From contig JBDZVM010000016.1 in assembly GCA_040255675.1 (NCBI GenBank), positions 1 to 64,000 of the forward strand: a stretch of 64,000 nt of DNA, in the 5' to 3' direction. Positions within the stretch are counted from its first letter, which is position 1; the number at the start of each line of letters is the position of its first letter. The notes under the pieces were generated by a model, which was given only the letters and a program-made list of their open reading frames with translations, was not told the origin of the DNA and searched no databases. Positions 42,134 to 49,960 of this stretch are shown here, piece after piece. This stretch comes from JBDZVM01 sp040255675 (GTDB lineage: Bacteria > Actinomycetota > Actinomycetes > Acidothermales > Acidothermaceae). The position numbers and the translations under genes are program-made.

Positions 42134-42652
42134 GTGGCTGAAGAGACGTTCGCGACCTTGCACACGACGAAGGGCGACATCGAAATCCGGCTGTTCTCGA
42201 ATCACGCGCCGAAAACCGTGCGCAACTTCGTCGAGCTTGCGGAGGGGTCGAAGGAGTGGGTCGACCCGCGCACCCGGCAGTCGACGTCCGGCAAGCTCTA
42301 CGACGGCACCATCTTCCACCGGGTGATCCCCGGGTTCATGATCCAAGGCGGCGACCCGCTCGGCAGTGGGCGCGGCGGTCCCGGCTACAACTTCGCCGAC
42401 GAGTTCCATCCCGATCTCTCGTTCGACCGCCCGTACCTGTTGGCGATGGCCAACGCCGGTCCGAACACCAACGGCTCGCAGTTCTTCATCACGGTCGCCC
42501 CGACCGACTGGCTGAACCGCAAGCACACGATCTTCGGAGAGGTCACGAAGGGCAGCGACGTCGTCGACGCGATCGCCACCACCTCGACGGGCCCGGGCGA
42601 CCGTCCGCGCGAAGACGTCGTCGTCACGTCGGTCACCATCGACCGCCGGTAG
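42134..42652 (+). CDS. ppiA: Cytoplasmic peptidyl-prolyl cis-trans isomerase (cyclophilin)
   Basis: The 172-residue cyclophilin has no signal peptide. Conserved catalytic and binding residues appear in FHRVIPGFMIQGGDPLGSGRGGPGY, MANAGPNTNGSQFFITVAP and WLNRKHTIFGEV. Start GTG 42134, with GGAAGG about 10 nt upstream. The position downstream of gyrA and the tRNAs matches M. tuberculosis Rv0009. Confidence 0.95.
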   Translation: MAEETFATLHTTKGDIEIRLFSNHAPKTVRNFVELAEGSKEWVDPRTRQSTSGKLYDGTIFHRVIPGFMIQGGDPLGSGRGGPGYNFADEFHPDLSFDRPYLLAMANAGPNTNGSQFFITVAPTDWLNRKHTIFGEVTKGSDVVDAIATTSTGPGDRPREDVVVTSVTIDRR

Positions 42653-42656
42653 CCAA

Positions 42657-43562
42657 ATGAGCGCGGACGACGTGACGCGGCCGCCGTCCGACCAGGTGGC
42701 GGCACCGGGGGCCGGCGCCAGCGTGCCGGTTTGCTACCGGCATCCGGGGCGTGAGGCGCACATCCGTTGCGTGCGCTGCGAGCGACCGATCTGCCCCGAC
42801 TGCATGGTGCCGGCTTCGGTCGGCTTTCAGTGCCCCGAGTGCGTGCGATCCGGCAACGCGACCCAGCGCATCGCCCGTACGGCGCTGGGCGGCCGCATCT
42901 CACCGAACAAGACGCTGGTCACCTACACGTTGATCGCCATCAACGTGATCTTCTTTTTGATCCAGCAGAGCTCGTCGACCTTTTCGCTGCGGTTCGAACT
43001 GATCCCAGGACCGGTGCATCCGCACAGCGGCGACCCTGCACTCATCGGCGTCGCCGAGGGTGAGTACTACCGGCTGCTGACGTCGATGTTCTTGCACGCC
43101 GGGACGCTGCACATCTTGTTCAACATGTGGGCCCTCTACGTCGTTGGGGCGCCACTCGAGGCCATGCTCGGGCGAGTCCGGTTCGTGACCCTCTACTTCT
43201 TGTCGGGCCTGGGCGGATCGGCGCTGGTCTACTTGCTGACCGCTTCGAACCTGCCAACGTTGGGCGCCTCGGGGGCGATTTTCGGCCTCTTCGGCGCCTT
43301 ATTCGTGCTCGGAAGGCGATTGCGTTTCGACATTCGCCCCATCGGCGTGATCATCATTGCCAACCTCGTGCTCACATTCACGCTGTCGAACATCAGTTGG
43401 CAGGGGCACGTCGGGGGTTTGGTGTCTGGAGCGGCGCTCGCCGCTGTGTGGGCGTACGCGCCACGCAAGCTGCGCACTCCGGCGCAGATCGGTTCGTCGA
43501 TCGTGCTAGCGGTGATCATTGTGGCAATCGTGGTGGCTCGCACGCATGCGCTGACCAGCTGA
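42657..43562 (+). CDS. Rhomboid-family intramembrane serine protease with N-terminal zinc finger
   Basis: The 301-residue protein has an N-terminal B-box/zinc-ribbon region (CYRHPGREAHIRCVRCERPICPDCMVPASVGFQCPECV), then six or seven membrane helices with HILFNMWALYVVG, the active serine in GASGAIFGLFGA and the catalytic histidine in WQGHVGGLVSGAALAAVWA. This is the usual actinobacterial rhomboid architecture downstream of ppiA. Substrates unknown. Confidence 0.93.
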   Translation: MSADDVTRPPSDQVAAPGAGASVPVCYRHPGREAHIRCVRCERPICPDCMVPASVGFQCPECVRSGNATQRIARTALGGRISPNKTLVTYTLIAINVIFFLIQQSSSTFSLRFELIPGPVHPHSGDPALIGVAEGEYYRLLTSMFLHAGTLHILFNMWALYVVGAPLEAMLGRVRFVTLYFLSGLGGSALVYLLTASNLPTLGASGAIFGLFGALFVLGRRLRFDIRPIGVIIIANLVLTFTLSNISWQGHVGGLVSGAALAAVWAYAPRKLRTPAQIGSSIVLAVIIVAIVVARTHALTS

Positions 43563-43908
43563 GCGCGATCCCCAGCCGCGCCTGGTGCTCGAGGGCGCCG
43601 GCTTCTCGATAACACCTGGCCCGTTCTGGCGAGCTCTGTCCCCAGTGTGGACAACTGCTGTGGAGAAACTACAGCGGTGTAAGTCCGGCCCGGGTGCTCG
43701 CCGACGCCATCGCTGTGCGCGCCGTCACACTGTGCATACACACGCATACAAATGCCCGGTTGCGCACTACAGTGATGCCGCCCCAGCTGGTGTGAGGGAC
43801 GGAAGGCGTTGGTGGCGAGGCGATGCGGCACGACGAGAGCCCGGTGTGGCGAGTGCCCAGCTGTCGCGAGCGTTTCGAACCGCCCGGCTCCACCTGGCCG
43901 GGTAACTA
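43563..43908. other. Intergenic region with DnaA-box-like sites
   Basis: These 346 bp have no convincing ORF. TGTGGACAA (43646-43654) is an exact match to the high-G+C actinobacterial DnaA box (TTGTCCACA) and TGTGGAGAA (43659-43667) follows after 4 bp on the same strand. The rest includes ACACTGTGCATACACACGC-like purine/pyrimidine alternation near 43730. A promoter for the MFS gene is likely near its 3' end. Confidence 0.5.
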
Positions 43909-45216
43909 TTGACCCCGCGTAATGACCGCCAGTCGCCTGATCGCTTGCCGGGTGATCGAGCGGCTGGCGAGGCGACGACCTTGCTGGCGCCGTCCGAGCC
44001 CTTGGCGCACGGAAGGGCGGTGTCGTGGGACGCGTTCTTGTCGACGTACTTGCCGGCACTCGTGCTGGCGCTCGGTACCGGGATCGCGTTGCCGGCGGTG
44101 CCAACGCTGGCGAAGTCGTTTGGCGTCAGCTTCGGCGCGGCCACCGGCGTCATCACGACCTTCTTGGTCGGCAACCTGCTCGGCACTCTTCCGGCCGGCT
44201 GGTTGATCGACCGCTTCGGCAGGCGCGTGGTGATGATCGGCGGGCCGCTGCTCACCTCGGTGGGGGCTTTTCTTGTCGCGGTCGCGCAGACATTTCCTCA
44301 GCTGCTCGTGTTGCGCTTCCTCGACGGCGTGGCGGCACAACTGTGGCTCATGGGTCGGCTCGCGGCCATTTCGCACGGCGCCGCGGCGGGGCAACGCGGC
44401 CGCGAGGTGTCGTGGATGTTCGGGATGAACAACACCGGGAAGCTCGCTGGTCCGATGGTGGGTGGCTTCGTCGCCAGTGCGTGGGGCCCGCGGGCAACGT
44501 TCGTCGCCTACGGAATCTTGGCGCTGCTCGCGTTGGTGCCTACCTCGGCGTTGGCTCGAGACACGCCACACCACGGCCGCGCAGAGCGGCGCGAGCGTAA
44601 GGCGCAAAAGGCGCGCGTCCGCACGGTGTCGATACGCGAAATTGTGCGGCCGCGACTGGTCTTCTTCGCGGTGGCATTGTTCGCGGGTCTGACGCGGGGG
44701 CCGCTGACCGCCGACTTGTTGCACCTTTATGCGGCGTTCGCGTATCACCTTGGTCCGCGCCAAATCGGTTACCTGGCAACCGCCGCCGCCTTGCTGACGT
44801 TGCCCATCGGCTTCCTCGCCGGCTGGATGATGGACCGTTACGGCCGGAAACGCACGATGGTGCCGGGCTTCAGCGGCGTGGCGATCGCGATGGCGGCGCT
44901 GGCGGTGTCGGCGTACCTGCTGCTGCCGCTGCCGTGGTACGTGGGGCTGTTCCTGTTGGGTGTCACGATGCAGGCTTTGACTGGCGGTTCGGTCCAGACC
45001 GTCGGCGCCGACGTTGCTCCCCCCGAGGCGCGGGGGATGTTCCTCGGACTCTGGCGTTTCACCGGCTTGGGGGGCGCGACGCTCAGCCCGATCATCTTCG
45101 CGGTGCTCGCCGACCAGGTGGACTACGGCTCGGCGTTCGTTTTCACCGCTGCTTCGGCGGCGGTGGTGGCGTTCTTGCTGGTGCGGTATGTGCCCGAAAC
45201 CCGGACGACGACCTAA
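43909..45216 (+). CDS. MFS transporter
   Basis: The 435-residue, 12-helix major facilitator has the loop-2 motif GWLIDRFGRRVVMIGGPLL and its second-half repeat GWMMDRYGRKRTMVPGFSG. It has the cytoplasmic basic loop between helices 6 and 7 (RAERRERKAQKARVRT). The start is a TTG at 43909; GTG 44020 is an alternative that would remove 37 polar residues and still keep helix 1. Substrate unknown; drug or sugar efflux is possible. Confidence 0.85.
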   Translation: MTPRNDRQSPDRLPGDRAAGEATTLLAPSEPLAHGRAVSWDAFLSTYLPALVLALGTGIALPAVPTLAKSFGVSFGAATGVITTFLVGNLLGTLPAGWLIDRFGRRVVMIGGPLLTSVGAFLVAVAQTFPQLLVLRFLDGVAAQLWLMGRLAAISHGAAAGQRGREVSWMFGMNNTGKLAGPMVGGFVASAWGPRATFVAYGILALLALVPTSALARDTPHHGRAERRERKAQKARVRTVSIREIVRPRLVFFAVALFAGLTRGPLTADLLHLYAAFAYHLGPRQIGYLATAAALLTLPIGFLAGWMMDRYGRKRTMVPGFSGVAIAMAALAVSAYLLLPLPWYVGLFLLGVTMQALTGGSVQTVGADVAPPEARGMFLGLWRFTGLGGATLSPIIFAVLADQVDYGSAFVFTAASAAVVAFLLVRYVPETRTTT

Positions 45217-45224
45217 CGCGGTCT

Positions 45225-45262
45225 TGTCAGCGCCACTGTGTGGCTTTGTGTCAGCGCCACTG
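45225..45262. repeat. Short direct repeat at the crgA 3' end
   Basis: TGTCAGCGCCACTG occurs at 45225-45238 and again at 45249-45262. The second copy encodes the last codons and stop of crgA (QWR*). It looks like a local duplication of the gene end in the short gap between convergent MFS and crgA. Confidence 0.75.
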
Positions 45263-45508
45263 GGTAGCTAGGCCGAGCCCGGCGCACAGCAGCACGAATC
45301 CCTCGATCAGGTTGCCGGCTTGCCCTCCGAGCGCGCTCATGCCGGGGAAGTTGTACTCCGAGAGGTAGCCGGTGACCAGCCAGGCGACGCCGAGGATCAT
45401 CAAGCCGACCATGGTCGGCGCGACCCAGGGCGGGCTGACCTTCTTCTTGGCGGACCGGCGCTGGGGCGGCGTGTACACCTCGGTCTTACGTACGCGGGAC
45501 TTCGGCAC
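45251..45508 (-). CDS. crgA: Cell-division protein CrgA
   Basis: The 85-residue protein starts PKSRVRKTEVYTPPQRRSAKKKVSPPWVAPTMVGLMILGVAWLVTGYL, with two membrane helices and the CrgA core around 'PPWVAPTMVG' and GNLIEGFVLLCAGLGL. CrgA helps assemble FtsZ-linked division proteins and couples septation to PBPs in actinobacteria. Start GTG 45508; upstream frame not conserved. Confidence 0.95.
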   Translation of the reverse strand: MPKSRVRKTEVYTPPQRRSAKKKVSPPWVAPTMVGLMILGVAWLVTGYLSEYNFPGMSALGGQAGNLIEGFVLLCAGLGLATQWR

Positions 45509-45631
45509 AGCAACCTCTCGGCGGCGACTCAAGACGGACGGGATGATAGTGGGTGTCGGCGTGCGCACGGACGACACCCGTCCAGGGTTAGCGTAGCCAA
45601 GACACTTCGGCGTACCGACAAAGGGCGGTCG

Positions 45632-46432
45632 ATGCACCCGCGGATCAAGGCGACCTGGCGATGGGGCGTGCCCGTCGCCGCGCTGTTGGCAGGGCTGCTG
45701 TTCGCGATGTCCGCCAACACCTCGCACGGCATCGACCTGCGCGCGAACGCCCGCGACGACGGCCTCAGCTTCGCCGAGCGCCAGCAGCGAAAAGTAATTG
45801 ACCAAAGCAAGAGGCTCGCCGAGTTGCAGGCCGAGGTTCGAGCGGCGACGTCGCAAGCGGCCAAAGTCGACAACCGGGTGGCGCGCGCTCGCGACGACGC
45901 GGCCGCGGTCGCCGACGCCGCTGGAATGCGCGCCGTAACCGGCCCAGCTCTAACGGTCACACTCGACGACGCGCCGCCGCTGCCCGGATCGAAGAAAGGT
46001 TCGGTACCGCCCGACTACCTCGTCGTCCATCAACAAGACGTGCAGGCGGTGGTCAACGCGATGTGGGCGGGCGGCGCCGAGGCGATGACGTTGCAAGGCC
46101 AGCGGGTCATCTCGACGACGGCGGTTCGCTGCGTCGGCAACACGTTGCTGTTGCACGGCATCGTGTACTCGCCGCCGTACGTCGTCACCGCGGTCGGCGA
46201 CGTCGACGGGATGCGCTCAGCGCTCGACGCCGCGCCTGACGTCACGATCTACAAGCAGTACGTGAAGGCGTACAAGCTGGGATATTCGGTGAAGTCCGAC
46301 GGGCACGTCACCCTGCCGGCGTTCACTGGTGGCGTCTCACTCGCGCACGCCAGCGAGTTGGTGCCGCCGTCACTGCCGCCGCTCGCGCCAACCCGTACGC
46401 CGTCCGCTCCCGTCGCGACACCGGCCTCATGA
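45632..46432 (+). CDS. DUF881 membrane protein (Rv0012-like)
   Basis: The 266-residue protein has a signal-anchor helix (WGVPVAALLAGLLFAMSANT) and then the extracytoplasmic DUF881 domain with a coiled-coil start (ERQQRKVIDQSKRLAELQAEV) and PALTVTLDDAPP...VVHQQDVQAVVNAMWAGGAEAMTLQGQRVISTTAVRCVGNTLLLHG. Proteins of this family (YlxW/X-like) are found in division clusters. ATG 45632 is chosen as the start of the signal anchor. ATGA overlap with the sortase. Confidence 0.9.
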   Translation: MHPRIKATWRWGVPVAALLAGLLFAMSANTSHGIDLRANARDDGLSFAERQQRKVIDQSKRLAELQAEVRAATSQAAKVDNRVARARDDAAAVADAAGMRAVTGPALTVTLDDAPPLPGSKKGSVPPDYLVVHQQDVQAVVNAMWAGGAEAMTLQGQRVISTTAVRCVGNTLLLHGIVYSPPYVVTAVGDVDGMRSALDAAPDVTIYKQYVKAYKLGYSVKSDGHVTLPAFTGGVSLAHASELVPPSLPPLAPTRTPSAPVATPAS

Positions 46433-47205
46433 CCCAGACGACGACAGGGACGGCGAAAAAGGCGCGCCGCCGCCCGAGCTGGCGCGGCGTGGTCGGTGTT
46501 ACGGGCGAAATCTTGATCACGCTCGGCGTCGTCGTGTTTTTGTTCCTCGCCTACGAGCTGTGGTTCACCGGGCTCTACACCGAACACGCGCAGTCGCGGC
46601 TGAAGCAGCAATTGCAGACCCAGTGGGCGTCGCCCGCGCCGCCGACGCCGAGCGAAGCACCTGGGCCATCGCCGGCGCCAACGCCGACCTTCACCGACGA
46701 ACCCATTCCAGGCAATGCGATCGGGATCATCCGGATTCCGAAGCTCGGCTCCGACTACGCCTACGCCATCGTCGAAGGCGTCTCGACGGCCGACCTCAAG
46801 AAAGGACCCGGACACTACCCGGGCACCGCGATGCCAGGCCAGATCGGCAACTTCGTCGTCTCCGGCCACCGCACGACCTACTTGGCGCCGTTCAACGGTC
46901 TCGACACGTTGACGGACGGCGACGCGATCGTGATCGAAACCCGCGACACCTGGTACACGTACCGGGTCACGAGACTCCAAACCGTGCTGCCGACCGACCT
47001 CGCCGTCATCTTGCCGGTGCCGAACAAACCGCGCACCAAGCCCACACAGGCGGTGCTCACGCTCACCACGTGCACGCCGAAGTACTCGGCTTCGCACCGG
47101 CTGATCGTGCACGGCTTGCTCGAGTCGGCGCTGCCCAAGTCGGCCGGCCCGCCGCCGGCGCTGCCCAAGTCGGCCGACCCGCCGCCGGCGCTGAGGGGCG
47201 GGTGA
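46429..47205 (+). CDS. srtE: Class E sortase
   Basis: The 258-residue protein has an N-terminal membrane anchor (ILITLGVVVFLFLAYELWF), a Pro-rich linker and the sortase domain with NFVVSGHRTTYLAPF (His), VLTLTTCTPKYS (Cys) and HRLIVHG (Arg). Class E sortases of high-G+C actinobacteria usually recognise LAxTG, not LPxTG. The last ~25 residues are a duplicated ALPKSA(G/D)PPP. It overlaps DUF881 and the next small gene. Confidence 0.92.
   Translation: MTQTTTGTAKKARRRPSWRGVVGVTGEILITLGVVVFLFLAYELWFTGLYTEHAQSRLKQQLQTQWASPAPPTPSEAPGPSPAPTPTFTDEPIPGNAIGIIRIPKLGSDYAYAIVEGVSTADLKKGPGHYPGTAMPGQIGNFVVSGHRTTYLAPFNGLDTLTDGDAIVIETRDTWYTYRVTRLQTVLPTDLAVILPVPNKPRTKPTQAVLTLTTCTPKYSASHRLIVHGLLESALPKSAGPPPALPKSADPPPALRGG
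47131..47190. repeat. 30-bp tandem duplication at the sortase 3' end
   Basis: Two 30-bp units (47131-47160 and 47161-47190) differ by one base (G to A, changing Gly to Asp). They encode the repeated LPKSA-G/D-PPPA tail of the sortase, after the catalytic domain. Confidence 0.9.
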
Positions 47206-47453
47206 GGTTCGTGTACGCGGCTTTGTGGCGTCGTCTTCCCGGCGGACTGCCCGGCAAGATCACCGGCATGCTGGTGTTGCTGGCGGGTGTGCTGGCGTTG
47301 CTGTTTTTCGTGGTCTTTCCGTGGGTGGAGCCGCGGCTGCCCTGGAACGAGGTGACGGTCGACACGCCAGCAAGCTCCTCGGTCGTCTCACCGTCGCCGG
47401 GCGTCTCGCCGAGTGCCTCGCCGCCGTCCGCTTCCCCGTCGTCCGCGAAGTAG
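47202..47453 (+). CDS. Small conserved membrane protein downstream of sortase
   Basis: The 83-residue protein has a basic amphipathic start (ALWRRLPGGLPGKITG), one membrane helix (MLVLLAGVLALLFFVVFPWVEP) and a Ser/Pro-rich tail. GTG overlaps the sortase stop. Similar small proteins follow the sortase in other actinobacteria. Its topology (short cytoplasmic start, extracellular tail) suggests an accessory to the cell-wall cluster, but no function is known. Confidence 0.75.
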   Translation: MRFVYAALWRRLPGGLPGKITGMLVLLAGVLALLFFVVFPWVEPRLPWNEVTVDTPASSSVVSPSPGVSPSASPPSASPSSAK

Positions 47454-47493
47454 TCGGACGACGCCAAGCCCGCCGATCTGCCACACTCGCGTC

Positions 47494-48108
47494 GTGCGCA
47501 TTCTCGTGGTCGACAACTACGACAGTTTCGTGTTCAACCTGGTGCAATACCTCGGCCAACTCGACGCCACGTGCGTGGTGCGGCGCAACGACGAGCTCGC
47601 GCCAAGCGACGCGCTCGAATTCGACGGCGTGCTGCTCAGCCCCGGCCCCGGAAAACCCGAGGACGCCGGGGTGTGCGTGCCACTGATTCGAGAGGTTGCC
47701 GGGAAGGTGCCGATCTTCGGCGTCTGCCTGGGCCACCAGGCGATCGGCGTCGCGTACGGCGCGATCGTCGAGCGGGCACCGGAGCTCTTGCACGGCAAGA
47801 CCAGCGCGGTGCACCACAACGGCGACGGTGTGCTGGCCGGGTTGCCCGATCCCTTCACGGCCACCCGCTACCACTCGCTCGCCGTCGACGAAGCGAGCCT
47901 GCCCGGCTGCCTTCAGGTGACCGGTCGCACGTCGTCCGGGGTGGTGATGGCCATGCGGCACCGCGACCTCGACGTCGAGGGCGTGCAGTTTCACCCCGAG
48001 TCGGTGCTGACCGAAGGCGGCCACCGCATGCTGGCCAACTGGCTGTTGCGCTGCGGCGATAGCCAGGCGCTTGCCCGGGTCGACGCCGTCAGCAAGCCGC
48101 TCGTATAG
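47494..48108 (+). CDS. trpG: Glutamine amidotransferase (TrpG/PabA)
   Basis: The 204-residue class I amidotransferase has the nucleophile elbow IFGVCLGHQAIGVAYG and the histidine-glutamate pair GVQFHPESVLTEGG. It supplies ammonia to anthranilate or aminodeoxychorismate synthase; the partner is not in the window. Start GTG 47494 at the family start VRILVVDNYDSFVFNLVQYL. The stop is 6 bp from that of convergent pknB, matching Rv0013/Rv0014c. Confidence 0.93.
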   Translation: MRILVVDNYDSFVFNLVQYLGQLDATCVVRRNDELAPSDALEFDGVLLSPGPGKPEDAGVCVPLIREVAGKVPIFGVCLGHQAIGVAYGAIVERAPELLHGKTSAVHHNGDGVLAGLPDPFTATRYHSLAVDEASLPGCLQVTGRTSSGVVMAMRHRDLDVEGVQFHPESVLTEGGHRMLANWLLRCGDSQALARVDAVSKPLV

Positions 48109-48114
48109 CGGTTG

Positions 48115-49833
48115 CTAGTGGCTCGGCGTTGCCGACGGGGTCGGATTACCTGACGCGATCGGGCTCGACGGCGGCGACACCGGCGGTGATGACGACGACG
48201 GCGGCGGGCCGCTCGACACGTACAGCTCGACCGTTTTACCGATCGGGGCATTCGAGCCGTTTGGCGGCGACGTGTTGATCACGTAGTTTTCCGGCACCGT
48301 GTCGTTCGGCTGAAGGTTGACGTGCCATGAATAGCCGGCGTCTTGCAATGTCTGTTGGGCCTCGTCGAGCGGCACGTTGCGGACGTCGGGCACCTGGCCG
48401 GTGCCACTCGCTACGACGAGGTCGACCGGTGAATCGATGTCGGCCGTCTGGCCGGGCTTCGGATTTTGGTCGAGTACCGTTCCGGGCGCTTCTTGGGAAT
48501 TCTGCTGCGTCGTCTTGCCGACCTTGAGGTGGTTGTTTTGCAGTTCGCGCTGCGCGTCGGCGAGCGGCTTGTTGCGAACGTCGGGAACCGGCACCTGCTG
48601 CGGACCCGTCGAGACAAAGATCGTGACCGTGGTGTTCTTCGGCTGCAGACTCTCAGCCGGTGGGTTCACGTCGTAGACGAACCCCTTCTTTTGGTCGTTG
48701 CTCGGCCCTTCTTGTGTCTTGGATTGGAAGCCAGCGGTGGTCAGCGCGTCTTTGGCCTGTTGTTCCGACATGCCGATGACCTTCGGCACGCGCGCGTTGC
48801 CGACTGTGTCGTTTGAAACCAGCAGATTGCGTAGCAACAAGCCGACGGCAACGAGAACAGCGACCGCCACGACGAAGAGCAGGATGTAGGTGAGGGTGCG
48901 TCGACCACGCGGCTGCCGACGCGTCACCTGATCCTCGACGGCGGGAGACAGCATGACGGTTCGCTCGTCGAGAACCGGTGTCGCGCGCACCGGCATGCCC
49001 GCCAGAGCGCGATCGATGTCGTCGCGCATCTCACCCGCGCTCTGATAGCGGTTGACCGGGTTTTTCGCCATGGCCTTCAGGACGATCGCGTCGATGGCCG
49101 GACTCACGTCAGGATTGAGCCGCGACGGCGGAATGGGATCCTCACGCACATGCTGGTAGGCAACCGAAACCGCGGAGTCACCAGTGAACGGGGGCGCACC
49201 GGTGAGCAACTCGTAGAGCAGGCAGCCGGTCGAGTAGACGTCGGAGCGTGGGTCGACCGGCTCGCCGCGCGCCTGCTCAGGTGACAAGTACTGCGCCGTG
49301 CCGATGACCGCGGCGGTTTGAGTGACTGTCGCCGTCGATTGGGCGAGCGCCCGAGCGATACCGAAATCCATCACTTTCACATCGCCGGAACGCGTCAGCA
49401 TGACGTTGCCCGGCTTGATGTCGCGGTGGATGATGCCGTTGCGGTGACTGTAATCGAGCGCTCGCAGCACGTCCGCGGTGATTTCGAGCGCGCGCGTCGG
49501 CATGATGTGCCGTTCCGTTTTCAAGACGTCGCGCAGGGTGCGGCCGTCGACGTACTCCATCACGATGTACGGCACGGAAACGCCGTCGAGCGAACTTTCG
49601 CCGGTGTCGTAGACCGCGACGATCGACGGATGGTTGAGCGACGCCGCCGACTGCGCTTCGCGCCGAAAGCGTGCCTGGAACTGCGGCTCACGCGCAAGGT
49701 CGACGCGCAACGTCTTCACCGCGACGTCGCGGCCCAGCCGCGTGTCGCGTCCTCGAAGCACCTCGGCCATGCCGCCGTAGCCGAGCACCTCGCCCAGCTC
49801 GTAGCGGTCGCCGAGCCGCCGGGGCTCAGTCAT
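48115..49833 (-). CDS. pknB: Serine/threonine protein kinase PknB with three PASTA domains
   Basis: The 572-residue protein has the Hanks kinase domain at ~8-270 (GYGGMAEVLRG, VAVKTL, HRDIKPGNVM, MDFGIAR, GTAQYLSPEQARG), a membrane helix (YILLFVVAVAVLVAVGLLL) and three PASTA repeats (each starting VPxVxGM/VPDVRNxxxxxAxxxL). Mycobacterial PknB has four. PASTA domains sense muropeptides or lipid II. Targets in mycobacteria include CwlM, MviN and the FHA proteins encoded nearby. There is no pknA between pknB and pbpA. Confidence 0.95.
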   Translation of the reverse strand: MTEPRRLGDRYELGEVLGYGGMAEVLRGRDTRLGRDVAVKTLRVDLAREPQFQARFRREAQSAASLNHPSIVAVYDTGESSLDGVSVPYIVMEYVDGRTLRDVLKTERHIMPTRALEITADVLRALDYSHRNGIIHRDIKPGNVMLTRSGDVKVMDFGIARALAQSTATVTQTAAVIGTAQYLSPEQARGEPVDPRSDVYSTGCLLYELLTGAPPFTGDSAVSVAYQHVREDPIPPSRLNPDVSPAIDAIVLKAMAKNPVNRYQSAGEMRDDIDRALAGMPVRATPVLDERTVMLSPAVEDQVTRRQPRGRRTLTYILLFVVAVAVLVAVGLLLRNLLVSNDTVGNARVPKVIGMSEQQAKDALTTAGFQSKTQEGPSNDQKKGFVYDVNPPAESLQPKNTTVTIFVSTGPQQVPVPDVRNKPLADAQRELQNNHLKVGKTTQQNSQEAPGTVLDQNPKPGQTADIDSPVDLVVASGTGQVPDVRNVPLDEAQQTLQDAGYSWHVNLQPNDTVPENYVINTSPPNGSNAPIGKTVELYVSSGPPPSSSSPPVSPPSSPIASGNPTPSATPSH

Positions 49834-49960
49834 GGTGAAGACCCTCTCCTTGGTCGCAGGTCAGCCACGGTGGCTGCGCTGGCGGCGCGATCTGCCTCGA
49901 ACGGGGCCCTGCCCGCACTCACCGTACCGGCGGACGGTGAAGCTCGTGTGCCGGACGCCG

